The position numbers and the translations under genes were made by a program. From Paracoccus shandongensis (lineage in GTDB: Bacteria > Pseudomonadota > Alphaproteobacteria > Rhodobacterales > Rhodobacteraceae), in NCBI RefSeq assembly GCF_017315735.1, contig NZ_JAFLRK010000001.1:124001-188000 (forward strand): a DNA stretch of 64,000 nt. The letters are read 5' to 3'. Every line of letters starts with the position of its first letter. Position 1 is the first letter of the stretch. Positions 31,813-40,182 of the stretch are shown one piece after another. The notes under the pieces are model-generated. The model ran no database searches. It saw only the letters and a list, made by a program, of their open reading frames with translations, and was not told the origin of the DNA.

Positions 31813-32088
31813 CTAAGGTTGCCTGAAACGTTGAATTGCCGTCACTTTCAGCGCGGCCCGACCGTGTTTCTGCACCGCCTTCGTCCAGCCATCCAGTTCC
31901 TCCTCGGACAGGCCATAGCGGCGCAGCGCCTCCTCCTTCCCGATCAGGCCGTGAAGGACGGCGTTCACGACCGTTTCCTTGCGGCTGGCGACCCATCTGG
32001 TGTCGTCCGGCGGCAGGTCGGCCACGGAGAGAACCCTGCCATCGGGCAGGATGACGGTTCGAGGAGCATCTGTTTTCTTCAAGAACAT
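31813..32088 (-). CDS. sciP: CtrA inhibitor SciP (DUF1153)
   Basis: A 91-residue DUF1153 protein, the family of SciP, which binds CtrA and blocks its recruitment of RNA polymerase in Caulobacter (there 93 residues). Diagnostic stretches are RTVILPDGRVLSVADLPP near the N-terminus and the HTH-like RWVASRKETVVNAVLHGLIG then EEALRRYGLSEEEL. The start ATG gives MFLKKTDAP; the longer open frame upstream runs into the divergent mnmA leader and is rejected. It is transcribed towards ctrA, with 94 bases between, and is preceded by a 7/8 CtrA box. Confidence 0.93.
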   Translation of the reverse strand: MFLKKTDAPRTVILPDGRVLSVADLPPDDTRWVASRKETVVNAVLHGLIGKEEALRRYGLSEEELDGWTKAVQKHGRAALKVTAIQRFRQP

Positions 32089-32132
32089 CCCACCTGTCCC
32101 ATGTCGCTTGAGACGACAGTGACGGAAAGCCA

Positions 32133-32147
32133 TTAATCCCGGATTGA
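32133..32147. promoter_or_regulatory. CtrA box upstream of sciP (TTAA-N7-TTGA)
   Basis: TTAA-TCCCGGA-TTGA, seven of eight consensus bases, is located 44 bases upstream of sciP in the sciP/mnmA divergent gap. CtrA activation of sciP is known in Caulobacter, so this is a plausible operator. Confidence 0.5.
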
Positions 32148-32232
32148 ACATGACAGCTTTTTGGCGTCCTGGACGCTTGAGAATATGCAGCATTTGCTTA
32201 TATTTCGACGCAATCATCACCCGGAACCTGCC

Positions 32233-33399
32233 ATGACGCTTCACCACCGCGCCCCGGCGCGCGCGACCCCCTTGAACAGCCTCGGCTTTGCCAAGCCGCC
32301 TGCGCAGACGCGCGTGGTGGTGGCGATGTCGGGTGGCGTGGACAGTTCCGTCGTCGCGGCCAAGCTGAAGGCCGAGGGCTATGACGTGATCGGCGTCACG
32401 CTGCAGCTTTACGACCACGGCGCGGCCTTGGCGAAAAAGGGCGCCTGCTGCGCGGGGCAGGACATCCATGACGCGCGCCGCGTGGCCGAACGCATGGGAT
32501 TTCCCCATTACGTCCTTGATTACGAGAACAAGTTCCGCGAATCGGTCATCGACGAGTTTGCCGATGCCTATCTGGCCGGCGCGACTCCGGTCCCCTGCAT
32601 CCGCTGCAACGAGCGGGTGAAGTTCCGCGACCTGCTGGAAACCGCGCGCGACCTGGATGCCGATTGCATGGCGACCGGCCATTACATCCAGCGCAAGGAC
32701 GGCGCCCTGCGGGCCGAGCTTCACATGGCCGCCGATCCGAATCGCGACCAGAGCTATTTCCTGTTCTCAACCACCCAGGAACAGCTTGATTTCCTGCGCT
32801 TTCCCTTGGGGCACCTCGCCAGCAAGGCGGAAACGCGCGCCTTGGCCGCCGAATACGGGCTGGCGGTGGCCGACAAGCCCGACAGCCAGGACATCTGCTT
32901 CGTGCCCAACGGCAACTATGCCGCGGTGATCGAGAAGCTGCGCCCCAATGCCGCCGAGCCCGGCGAGATCGTGGACATGGACGGCACCGTCCTGGGCCGG
33001 CATCGCGGGGTGATCCACTATACCATCGGCCAGCGCCGTGGCCTTGGGATCGGCGGGTTGGGCGATCCGCTCTATGTGGTGCGGCTGGACCCGGATGCCC
33101 GCCGCGTGGTGGTCGGGCCGAAATCGGCGCTTGCCACCACCATCGTGCCCATCTCCGAGGTGAACTGGCTGGGCGACCAGCCCTTCGCGGGCGAGATCCC
33201 GGTGATGGTCCGCATCCGGTCCACCCGTCCGCCGCGCCCCGCGATCCTGCGCCCCCTTGACGCCACCCGCGCCGAGGTGGAACTGCTGGACCCCGAGGAA
33301 GGCGTCAGCCCCGGCCAGGCCTGCGTCTTCTACGACCCCGACAGCACCCGCGTGCTGGGCGGGGGTTGGATCACGCTGCGTCGGCGGAAAGCTGCCTGA
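32233..33399 (+). CDS. mnmA: tRNA-specific 2-thiouridylase MnmA
   Basis: A 388-residue enzyme that thiolates uridine 34 of tRNA-Lys, -Glu and -Gln, using ATP and sulfur relayed from a cysteine desulfurase. The PP-loop [15 protein letters not shown] is at residues ~32-46; the catalytic cysteines are in [14 protein letters not shown] (C101-type) and [12 protein letters not shown]; the C-terminal beta-barrel spans ~290-385. I start at the ATG giving [15 protein letters not shown]; an upstream ATG at 32161 lacks a ribosome-binding site. The 3' end overlaps sufE, convergent, by 29 bases, a sulfur-metabolism pairing. Confidence 0.95.
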   Translation: MTLHHRAPARATPLNSLGFAKPPAQTRVVVAMSGGVDSSVVAAKLKAEGYDVIGVTLQLYDHGAALAKKGACCAGQDIHDARRVAERMGFPHYVLDYENKFRESVIDEFADAYLAGATPVPCIRCNERVKFRDLLETARDLDADCMATGHYIQRKDGALRAELHMAADPNRDQSYFLFSTTQEQLDFLRFPLGHLASKAETRALAAEYGLAVADKPDSQDICFVPNGNYAAVIEKLRPNAAEPGEIVDMDGTVLGRHRGVIHYTIGQRRGLGIGGLGDPLYVVRLDPDARRVVVGPKSALATTIVPISEVNWLGDQPFAGEIPVMVRIRSTRPPRPAILRPLDATRAEVELLDPEEGVSPGQACVFYDPDSTRVLGGGWITLRRRKAA

Positions 33400-33781
33400 T
33401 CCGCTGGATCATGGCCCGCAGCCCGTTCGACCGCTGCGAGGACAGGTGTTCGTCCAGCCCCAGCCTCGCCAGTTCGGCCTGCGCGTCGATCTGGCCCACC
33501 TGCCCCACCGGAACGCCGGAATAAAGCGCATGCAGCACCGCGATCAGCCCGCGCACGATCATGGCGTCGCTGTCGCCCTGGAAATCGAAGCGCCCGTTTT
33601 CGATCCGGGGCATGATCCAGACCTGGCTGGCGCAGCCCTCGACCTTGGTGGCGGGGACTTGCAGGGCCGGGTCCATGGGTGGCATGGCGCGGCCCAGTTC
33701 GATCACGTGGCGATAGCGGTCTTCCCAGTCGTCCAGGAAGTCGAAGGTCTCGGCGATGTCTTCAAAGGCTTGGGTGGCCAT
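33371..33781 (-). CDS. sufE: SufE-family sulfur acceptor protein
   Basis: A 136-residue SufE-like protein that takes persulfide sulfur from the cysteine desulfurase SufS for Fe-S cluster assembly. The acceptor Cys lies in [11 protein letters not shown] (C51), and the C-terminal [16 protein letters not shown] is the family end-signature. Its tail overlaps the end of mnmA on the opposite strand. The start is the ATG giving MATQAFEDI. Confidence 0.93.
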   Translation of the reverse strand: MATQAFEDIAETFDFLDDWEDRYRHVIELGRAMPPMDPALQVPATKVEGCASQVWIMPRIENGRFDFQGDSDAMIVRGLIAVLHALYSGVPVGQVGQIDAQAELARLGLDEHLSSQRSNGLRAMIQRIRQLSADAA

Positions 33782-33892
33782 GGCGGGATCCTTTCGGACC
33801 CATGGTTAGCGCGCCCCGCCCCCAAGGTCAAAGTGCCTTTATCCCCCTGCGGTTTTCGCCTAACAAATCGAAAACACCCGAAGGATGGTGAC

Positions 33893-34384
33893 ATGAGCAA
33901 ACCGACCGCGACGCTGCTGATCGCCACGATGGCCGTTTCCGCCTGCGGGCGGCTTGGCGACAGCCGCTGGAACCCGCTGTCCTGGGGGTCCGCGCCAGTT
34001 CGCACGCTGGAACCCGAGGAGGGCTATGCGCAGGTGTCCGACACCCGCCCCGCCATCCCGCAGATCACCTCGGCCCGGTGGGAGCCGCTGAACGAAGGCC
34101 TGCTGCTGGTCGTGAACGGCTTTGCGCCGGTGCGCGGCTATTCCTCGGTCGCGCTGGTCACGGCGCGTCCGATGCCGGGCGACCGGCTTTCGCCCGATGC
34201 GGACGGCGTGCTGCGGTTGCGGCTTGTGGGCGTGCCGCCCGCGCCGGGCAGCGCCGCCGCCCTGCCCGCCCGCCCCGGCTTGGACGAGATCACGGCGGCG
34301 ATGGCGCTTTCCTCGGTGCAGTTGTCGCGGATCGCGGCAGTTGAGATCGCGAGCGCGGGGAATGTGGTGACGCTGCGGCGGTAA
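33893..34384 (+). CDS. Putative lipoprotein, uncharacterised
   Basis: A 163-residue protein with a signal peptide (SKPTATLLIATMAVS) and a lipobox-like VSAC with cysteine at residue 18, followed by a short mature domain containing RWNPLSWG, ITSARWEPLNEGLLLVVNGF and VALVTARPMPGD. Homologous proteins are widespread, unannotated, in Rhodobacteraceae. AAGGA precedes the ATG. It is the last normal-composition plus-strand gene before the AT-rich island. Confidence 0.75.
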   Translation: MSKPTATLLIATMAVSACGRLGDSRWNPLSWGSAPVRTLEPEEGYAQVSDTRPAIPQITSARWEPLNEGLLLVVNGFAPVRGYSSVALVTARPMPGDRLSPDADGVLRLRLVGVPPAPGSAAALPARPGLDEITAAMALSSVQLSRIAAVEIASAGNVVTLRR

Positions 34385-34421
34385 GGCGCGGGGTTTCGCG
34401 CACCTTCGGCGGTGGTGAAGT

Positions 34422-34441
34422 GGTGCGTGCAAGCACGCACC
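34422..34441. repeat. Short palindrome GGTGCGTGC-aa-GCACGCACC
   Basis: A perfect nine-base inverted repeat with a two-base loop, followed by CTACGG, lies 38 bases after the lipoprotein stop. Its form is that of the short dispersed palindromes of Rhodobacteraceae genomes and it may act as a terminator for the lipoprotein gene. Only one copy is seen in this window. Confidence 0.5.
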
Positions 34442-34509
34442 CTACGGTTAATGGAACAAGCGGCGTGCTGTACGGTGGACTCTACCCTACCATGTCGATC
34501 CGGTCAGAG

Positions 34510-34533
34510 AAAAACGGTGGGGTGGAAACCCAC
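34510..34533 (-). terminator. Terminator of the AT-rich gene
   Basis: On the minus strand, GTGGG-tttccac-CCCAC is followed by CG and five Ts, 22 bases past the stop codon of the interrupted gene. A closely related sequence ends nrdJ (42481-42501). Confidence 0.65.
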
Positions 34534-34555
34534 TCTACGCTGACTACAGCTTTTG

Positions 34556-35038
34556 TCAGTTTACTTTTGACACCATCTTTCCAATCCCCCCTCCTACATC
34601 ACCGACGATGGTCTCAACATCATTCATGGATATTCCTGCTGCTGCTATAGAGATTTTCCTTTTAGTAGCTAGGCTTTTCACTAAAAGTGCATCACCAACC
34701 TGGAAGTGCTCCAAAAATGAAGCTGGATCGTGAATTGCGGCACTAACGGGAACTAGCAAACATTCTGGCTGGCGATTAAAGACAATCTCAAAACCTGTAG
34801 AGGGAGCACCGCCGATGTTTTCAATATCAATTATAATTAGATTATTTTCCTGACTCTGAAGTGATATCTCAGAGCAGTCTCCAAATTTACTAACCTCTTC
34901 CATTCTAAAGGATCCTTCGTGAACGGTGGCCACAATTTCAGCAGAAGGTTCTTCTGTTAGTTTATCCTATGCATATTGCCCAACGAACGTAACTCCAGAA
35001 CCTAGCAGTATCAAAAAAAGATCTTTCTTTATATTCAT
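34556..35038 (-). pseudogene. AT-rich orphan membrane-anchored protein gene interrupted by an amber codon
   Basis: From the ATG at 35038, preceded by a strong AGGAGGAGG, one reading frame of 161 codons runs to 34556, broken only by TAG at codon 24 (34967-34969). Codons 1-23 encode a lysine-rich start and a membrane helix (DLFLILLGSGVTFVGQYA); after the TAG comes a 137-codon tail with SLQSQENNLIIIDIENIGG and a C-terminal GGGIGKMVSKVN. The sequence is about 40% G+C (three 60-base lines counted: 35-47%), far below its neighbours, and uses ATA and TTA codons. A GTG at codon 36 could re-initiate a 125-residue soluble fragment. No family is recognised; recent horizontal origin is likely. Confidence 0.65.
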
Positions 35039-35080
35039 TTCTCCCAACCTCCTCCTGATCTGCATTAATAATCAATTAAT

Positions 35081-36169
35081 TTACTTACTCAACCCACCCG
35101 CCACACTCGGCACATCCCCTGCCGCAAAGCCGTAATGCCGCAGCCAGCGCAAGTCGCTTTCAAAGAACGCCCGCAAGTCTGGGATCCCGTATTTCAGCAT
35201 GGCAATCCGGTCGATGCCCATGCCGAAGGCGAAGCCCTGCCACTGGGCGGGATCAATCCCCCCTGCCTGCAGCACCTTGGGATGCACCATGCCCGACCCG
35301 AGGATCTCCAGCCAGCTATCCCCCTCGCCGATCTTCAACTGGCCGCCTTCCCAGGAACAGCGGATATCCACCTCGGCGGACGGCTCGGTGAAGGGGAAGT
35401 GGCTGGCGCGGAAGCGCAGCTCGACCTGGCCCACCTCGAAGAAGGCGCGGCAGAATTCTTCCAGCGTCCATTTCAGTTGTGCCATGCTGATGTCGCGGTC
35501 AATGGCCAGCCCCTCGACCTGGTGGAACATCGGCGTGTGGGTCTGGTCCATGTCCATGCGATAGACGCGGCCCGGGCAGATCACGCGGATCGGCGCGCCC
35601 TGGTCCTGCATCGCGCGGATCTGGACCGGGCTGGTATGAGTGCGCAGCACATGTGGCGAGCGGGTGTCGCCCGGCGCGCGGTGCATGAAGAAGGTGTCGT
35701 GTTCCTGGCGTGCGGGATGTTCGGGCGCGATGTTCAGGGCGTCGAAGTTGTACCAGTCGGATTCGACCTGCGGGCCTTCGGCAACCGAAAACCCCATGTC
35801 GGCGAAGATTGCCGTCACTTCCTCGGTCACCTGGCTGATCGGGTGGATGGTCCCCTGCGGACGCGGGCGGCCGGGCAGCGTCACGTCCAGCCATTCGCCC
35901 GCCAGACGCGCCTCCAGCGCGGCGTCCTCCAGCGACAGCTTGCGGGCGCGCAGGGCGGCGTCCAGTTCGTCGCGCAACTCGTTCAGCGCGCGGCCGGTGG
36001 TCTGGCGTTCCTCGGGGCTCATGCGGCCCAGTTCGCGCATCTTCAGGCTGATCTCGCCCTTCTTGCCCAGGGCGGCAAGGCGCACCTCCTCGATCGCGGC
36101 GGGGTCAGAGGCGCCGTTGATGCGGTCAAGCCATTGCTGGCGCAGCGGGGTCAGGTCGTCCATCGTCAT
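35081..36169 (-). CDS. pheS: Phenylalanine-tRNA ligase alpha subunit
   Basis: The 362-residue catalytic alpha subunit of PheRS. Residues 1-90 are the coiled-coil tRNA-binding arm ([20 protein letters not shown]); the class II core follows with motif 1 ([20 protein letters not shown]), motif 2 ([20 protein letters not shown]) and motif 3 ([20 protein letters not shown]). The first ATG has AAGGA at six bases; a second ATG two codons on is possible. pheT is not found downstream; the AT-rich island begins 43 bases after the stop. Confidence 0.96.
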   Translation of the reverse strand: MTMDDLTPLRQQWLDRINGASDPAAIEEVRLAALGKKGEISLKMRELGRMSPEERQTTGRALNELRDELDAALRARKLSLEDAALEARLAGEWLDVTLPGRPRPQGTIHPISQVTEEVTAIFADMGFSVAEGPQVESDWYNFDALNIAPEHPARQEHDTFFMHRAPGDTRSPHVLRTHTSPVQIRAMQDQGAPIRVICPGRVYRMDMDQTHTPMFHQVEGLAIDRDISMAQLKWTLEEFCRAFFEVGQVELRFRASHFPFTEPSAEVDIRCSWEGGQLKIGEGDSWLEILGSGMVHPKVLQAGGIDPAQWQGFAFGMGIDRIAMLKYGIPDLRAFFESDLRWLRHYGFAAGDVPSVAGGLSK

Positions 36170-36254
36170 GCCTCGTCCTTGTCGGGACCGCGTTAGCATT
36201 TGTGACGACGGGGGAAAAGCCTTGGCCGCGCGGCTGGCGGCCAAGGCGGCAGGA

Positions 36255-37661
36255 TCACTTCCAGATTTCGCGGTTCACGCCCTGACCCAGGCCGGGATGG
36301 TCGCCGATGTGGAAGGTCGGCTGCCGGCCCGCCCTGCGTTGCGCGACGTAATCGCGCGTCACCCGGATGACCGTGCGCGACAGCAGGACGATCGCGACCA
36401 GGTTGATCGTGGCCATCAGGCCCATGCTGGCATCGGCAAAGTTGAAGACCGTCGCCACCGCCTGGACCGACCCCCAGAACACCATCGCCAGCGCGACAAG
36501 GCGCAGGATCACGATGCCTGTCCTGCCGCCGCCCAGATAGACGACCGAGTTCTCGGCATAGGCATAGTTGCCGATGATCGAGGTGAAGGCGAAGAAGAAG
36601 ATCGCCACCGCCACGAAGATGCCCCCGAAGGCGCCGAAATGTTCGGTCAGCGCGCTTTGCGTCAGCGCCGTGCCGGTCAGTTCGGCCGAAGGGATCGCGC
36701 CTGACAGCAGGATCATGATCGCGGTGGCCGTGCAGACCAGGATCGTGTCGATGAAGACGCCCAGGGCCTGGACAAAGCCCTGGCTGGACGGGTGGTGCGG
36801 ATCGGGAATGGCCACCGCCGCGATGTTGGGGGCGGACCCCATGCCCGCCTCGTTCGAAAACAGGCCGCGCTTGATCCCGTTCAGCGCGGCCGCCATGACG
36901 CCGCCGGTGACGCCCCAGGCAGCCTCTTGCAGGCCGAAGGCGTTGGCGATGATCGTCCCCAGCACGCCCGGCACCTCGGACAGGTTCAGCGCGATGACGA
37001 TGATCGCGGCCAGCAGATAGGCCCCGGCCATGAAGGGGACCACGAACTCGGCCACGCGGGCCACCTGCGGGATGCCGCCGAAGATGATGACCGCGGTCAG
37101 CGCGGCAGTCGCCAAGCCCACGATCCACTTGTCGATCCCGAAGGCACCCTGGATCGCCTCGGCGATCGAGTTGGCCTGCACGGCGTTGAAGATCATCCCG
37201 AAGGCCAGGATCAGCGAAACGGCAAAGACGGCCGCCAGCCAGGGCTGCCGCAATCCGTTCGCGATATAGAAGGCGGGTCCGCCCCGATACAGGCCGTCGG
37301 GCCCGTGGACCTTGTAAAGCTGCGCCAGCGTCGATTCCGCATAGGCGGTCGCCATGCCCACGGTTGCCACCACCCACATCCAGAAGATCGCGCCCGGCCC
37401 GCCCAGGGTCAGGGCAACGGCCACGCCCGCGATGTTTCCGGTGCCCACGCGGCTGGCCAGCGACACGGTCAGCGCCTGAAACGGAGAGATGCCGTCCCGG
37501 TCCACCGCGCGGGATCCGGTCACGCAGCGGAACATTTCCGGAAAGTGGCGGAACTGGATGAAGCCCAGCGAGACGGTGAAGTAAATGCCCACCGCGATCA
37601 GCCCGTAGATGAGGACATATCCCCAGAAGATGGTGTTCAAGAAATCGATGATGGCGTTCAT
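36255..37661 (-). CDS. Alanine/glycine:cation symporter family protein (AGCS)
   Basis: A 468-residue sodium-coupled amino-acid transporter of the AGCS family with ten to eleven hydrophobic segments. Signature regions are [32 protein letters not shown] (the sodium/substrate loop), [17 protein letters not shown] and the C-terminal [14 protein letters not shown]. Alanine or glycine uptake is expected. The gene sits between pheS and cytochrome P450 on the same strand, an atypical insertion into the rplT-pheS neighbourhood of related genomes. Confidence 0.92.
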   Translation of the reverse strand: MNAIIDFLNTIFWGYVLIYGLIAVGIYFTVSLGFIQFRHFPEMFRCVTGSRAVDRDGISPFQALTVSLASRVGTGNIAGVAVALTLGGPGAIFWMWVVATVGMATAYAESTLAQLYKVHGPDGLYRGGPAFYIANGLRQPWLAAVFAVSLILAFGMIFNAVQANSIAEAIQGAFGIDKWIVGLATAALTAVIIFGGIPQVARVAEFVVPFMAGAYLLAAIIVIALNLSEVPGVLGTIIANAFGLQEAAWGVTGGVMAAALNGIKRGLFSNEAGMGSAPNIAAVAIPDPHHPSSQGFVQALGVFIDTILVCTATAIMILLSGAIPSAELTGTALTQSALTEHFGAFGGIFVAVAIFFFAFTSIIGNYAYAENSVVYLGGGRTGIVILRLVALAMVFWGSVQAVATVFNFADASMGLMATINLVAIVLLSRTVIRVTRDYVAQRRAGRQPTFHIGDHPGLGQGVNREIWK

Positions 37662-37769
37662 GCGCGCGCTCCTGGTTCTTCACGTCCCGCACATGTAACA
37701 CGCGCGTGAACGCTCTGCCGCAGGCCGGGGCGATTTCCTGAAGGATCTGTTGCAGAACCACAAGACCGG

Positions 37770-39137
37770 CTAGCGCGGCGCGACATCCAGCCAGACCCCG
37801 CCGTGGGGGCGCAGGGTCAGGATCATGCGCGGCTGCGGGACGCGGCCGGGAATGGCGGCGAAGCGGAACCGCGCCAGCAGCGTGGCCAGGATGATGACGG
37901 CCTCGTGCAGGGCGAAGCTGGCGCCGATGCAGATGCGCGGGCCCGCGCCGAAGGGCAGGAAGGCATAGCGGTCGGGCGTGGTCAGGAAACGGTCCGGGTC
38001 GAAGGCGTCGGGGCGGTCCCACAGCAGATGGTGGCGGTGCAGCGCATAGATCGGCAGCATCACCGTGTCGCCGGGCAGAACTTCCCTTCCGCACAAACGG
38101 TCGGCCACCTGCGCGGTGCGCGACAGGAAGGCGGCGGGGGGATAAAGGCGCAGCGTCTCGTTCACGATGCGCTGGACCAAGGGCAGCGCGGGCAGGTCGG
38201 CGGCGGTGGCGGCGCGGTCACCCAGGACAGCCTGCGACTCGGACGCGGCGCGGTCCTGGATGGCGGGATCGAAGGCGCAAAGGTAAAGCGCCCAGGCCAG
38301 CGTCAGGGCCGTGGTTTCATGCCCTGCGACGATGAAGGTCAGCAGGTTGTCGCGCAATTCGTCCCGCGTCATGGCGCGGCCGGTCTCGGGGTCGGCGGCG
38401 TGCAGCAGCAGGTCCAGCAGGTCGGGCGCGCCCTTGGCCCGGGGCGCGGCGGCGCGGGCGTCGATGGCGCGGTCGGCGATCTGCTTCATCCGGCCAAGGC
38501 CCGGGCGCGAAAACATCCGCCCCGGGCGCGGGATCCAGCCCGGCAGCCCCAGCACGTCCAGAAGCGAGACCTTGCCCGCCTGGGCGATATAGGCGTCGAT
38601 GGCGCGATGCACCGCGTCGCGGTCGAAGGCCCGGTCGCCCGACAGGGTCACGTCGGAAATCACCTCGAAGGTCGCGGCCACCGTTTCCTCGAACAGATCG
38701 ACCAGGCCGCGCGCGGCGGACAGGCGGCGGCTGGAGGCCTCGGCGGCGGCGGTCATCACGGGGCCAAGCGCCTCGACATGGCGCAGGGCGAAGGCAGGGG
38801 CCACCGCGCGGCGCTGCCAGCGCCATTCAGCCCCTTCCGCCACGAACAGGCTGTCGCCGATGGCGGGTTCAAGCATCAGCTTGGTGACGATGGATTTGGG
38901 ATAATCCTCGATCCGGTCCTTGAGAATGTGGCGCAGCGTGGGCAGGTCCATGACCATGTGGAACCGCACCCCGGTCTTACCCGAGATGATCGGCTGGCGC
39001 GTGGCGATCTCGGGGATCAGTTCCAGCAGGTTCCGCCGCGCGGTCATGGCAGTGCCCAGGATGCCCAGGGGCTGGCGGGCCAGAGCGACCTTGACGGGGT
39101 CGCGGGCTGAAGGGTCGGTCCGAGTGCGAGCGTTCAT
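37770..39137 (-). CDS. Cytochrome P450
   Basis: A 455-residue soluble haem monooxygenase. Recognised elements are the I-helix oxygen-binding TFIVAGHETTALTLAW, the K-helix ExxR in IVNETLRLYPPA, the PERF-like DRFL and the haem loop FLPFGAGPRICIGASFALHE with the thiolate Cys. Similarity of layout to CYP102/CYP4-type (long-chain substrate) P450s is an impression only; the substrate and redox partner are unknown. I start at the ATG giving MNARTRTDPS; an in-frame ATG 15 codons upstream has no ribosome site. No ferredoxin gene is adjacent. Confidence 0.92.
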   Translation of the reverse strand: MNARTRTDPSARDPVKVALARQPLGILGTAMTARRNLLELIPEIATRQPIISGKTGVRFHMVMDLPTLRHILKDRIEDYPKSIVTKLMLEPAIGDSLFVAEGAEWRWQRRAVAPAFALRHVEALGPVMTAAAEASSRRLSAARGLVDLFEETVAATFEVISDVTLSGDRAFDRDAVHRAIDAYIAQAGKVSLLDVLGLPGWIPRPGRMFSRPGLGRMKQIADRAIDARAAAPRAKGAPDLLDLLLHAADPETGRAMTRDELRDNLLTFIVAGHETTALTLAWALYLCAFDPAIQDRAASESQAVLGDRAATAADLPALPLVQRIVNETLRLYPPAAFLSRTAQVADRLCGREVLPGDTVMLPIYALHRHHLLWDRPDAFDPDRFLTTPDRYAFLPFGAGPRICIGASFALHEAVIILATLLARFRFAAIPGRVPQPRMILTLRPHGGVWLDVAPR

Positions 39138-39183
39138 TCCAGAAGGATAGGAAGCCTGCCCTGCCCAGACAACGGCAGCCATG

Positions 39184-39211
39184 AAAAAGGCCGGTGCATC
39201 ACGCACCGGCC
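39184..39211 (-). terminator. Rho-independent terminator after rplT
   Basis: A perfect nine-base stem GGCCGGTGC / GCACCGGCC with an ATCAC loop is followed on the minus strand by five Ts, 28 bases beyond the rplT stop. It isolates the ribosomal genes from the P450 gene. Confidence 0.88.
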
Positions 39212-39239
39212 CCTGTCGCTGTCGCGTTGCCCTGAAGGA

Positions 39240-39599
39240 TCAGGCGGCGGCTTTCGCCTGCGCCACGATCGCGCCGAAAGCCTCGGGTTCGTTCACGGCC
39301 AGGTCGGCCAGAACCTTGCGGTCAACCTCGATCCCGGCTTTCGCCAGCAGGTTGATGAAGCGCGAATAGGTCATTTCCGCGTCCACCAGGCGGACGGCGG
39401 CGTTGATCCGCTGGATCCACAACGCGCGGAAGTTGCGCTTGCGGGTCTTGCGGTCGCGGGTGGCGTACTGGTTCGCCTTGTCCACGGCCTGGGTGGCGGT
39501 GCGGAAGTTGCGCGAACGGTTGCCGTAATAGCCTTTCGCCGCGTCAAGAACCTTCTTGTGGCGGGCGTGGGTGACCTTGCCGGATTTAACTCGTGCCAT
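39240..39599 (-). CDS. rplT: 50S ribosomal protein L20
   Basis: The 119-residue L20, an early 50S assembly protein. Typical segments are [34 protein letters not shown] and [21 protein letters not shown]. It follows rpmI by 16 bases and is ended by a strong terminator. infC, which often leads this operon, is absent upstream. Confidence 0.98.
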   Translation of the reverse strand: MARVKSGKVTHARHKKVLDAAKGYYGNRSRNFRTATQAVDKANQYATRDRKTRKRNFRALWIQRINAAVRLVDAEMTYSRFINLLAKAGIEVDRKVLADLAVNEPEAFGAIVAQAKAAA

Positions 39600-39615
39600 T
39601 GTTCAGTCCTCGCGA

Positions 39616-39816
39616 TCAGCGGTTGTAGGGCATGTATTTCTTGACGATCTTGGCGTCAGCGTCCGACAGGACGGTGGTGCCGCGCGCATCGCGAATGAAC
39701 TTCGTGGTGCGCTTGATCATGCCATGGCGCTTGCCGGCCTGGGCGGATTTCACCTTGCCCGAAGCCGTGAACGAGAACCGCTTCTTGGCGGCCGACTTGG
39801 TCTTCATCTTCGGCAT
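39616..39816 (-). CDS. rpmI: 50S ribosomal protein L35
   Basis: The 66-residue L35 with the family sequence [20 protein letters not shown] and the C-terminal KIVKKYMPY. The ATG lies seven bases after GGAG. A longer in-frame extension upstream is not part of the family. It is the first gene of the rpmI-rplT pair. Confidence 0.97.
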   Translation of the reverse strand: MPKMKTKSAAKKRFSFTASGKVKSAQAGKRHGMIKRTTKFIRDARGTTVLSDADAKIVKKYMPYNR

Positions 39817-39924
39817 TTTCATCTCCTTCATCAGAGTGAACGCGCGACTCGGCAATGCCATGGTGGCCGGACGCACGGGTAGGAAGCGCGCCGTATAAGC
39901 GCGCCCCATCGGTTTGGCAAGGCC

Positions 39925-40149
39925 TCAGGGCGTGGTCGCGCCGCCGGTCACGCGTGCCCAGGCCTGCGGAATCTGGTCCAGGCCGACGGGCTGCGGGGCC
40001 AGCCAGGCGGCGGCCAGGATCGCCGCGATTCCCAGCACCAGCAGGATCGCCGCCGCGCGCGGGGGCCGGGTCTGCAACAACTGCACGACGGCCACGAGGA
40101 CCGAGATCAGGCACAGCGCGATGCCGCCAAGCAGCAGAAGATCAGACAT
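39925..40149 (-). CDS. Small two-helix membrane protein downstream of pyk
   Basis: A 74-residue protein with two predicted membrane helices: residues 4-25 (LLLLGGIALCLISVLVAVVQL) and 31-50 (AAAILLVLGIAAILAAAWLA), joined by a short basic loop and ending in a Pro/Gly-rich tail. No family is recognised. It follows pyk by 33 bases on the same strand and is probably co-transcribed with it. Confidence 0.7.
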   Translation of the reverse strand: MSDLLLLGGIALCLISVLVAVVQLLQTRPPRAAAILLVLGIAAILAAAWLAPQPVGLDQIPQAWARVTGGATTP

Positions 40150-40182
40150 GGAAATCCCCGTAATGGTTTGCCTGGTCCGCGC

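Noticed and set aside
32161..32232. A 24-residue N-terminal extension of MnmA from an upstream ATG
   Set aside because: The extension is AT-richer, has no ribosome site and is not found in the family; the ATG at 32233 gives the expected N-terminus.
34439..34650. A plus-strand 76-codon frame in the AT-rich island
   Set aside because: It overlaps the terminator and the 3' end of the minus-strand gene, has no ribosome site and ends in low-complexity leucines.
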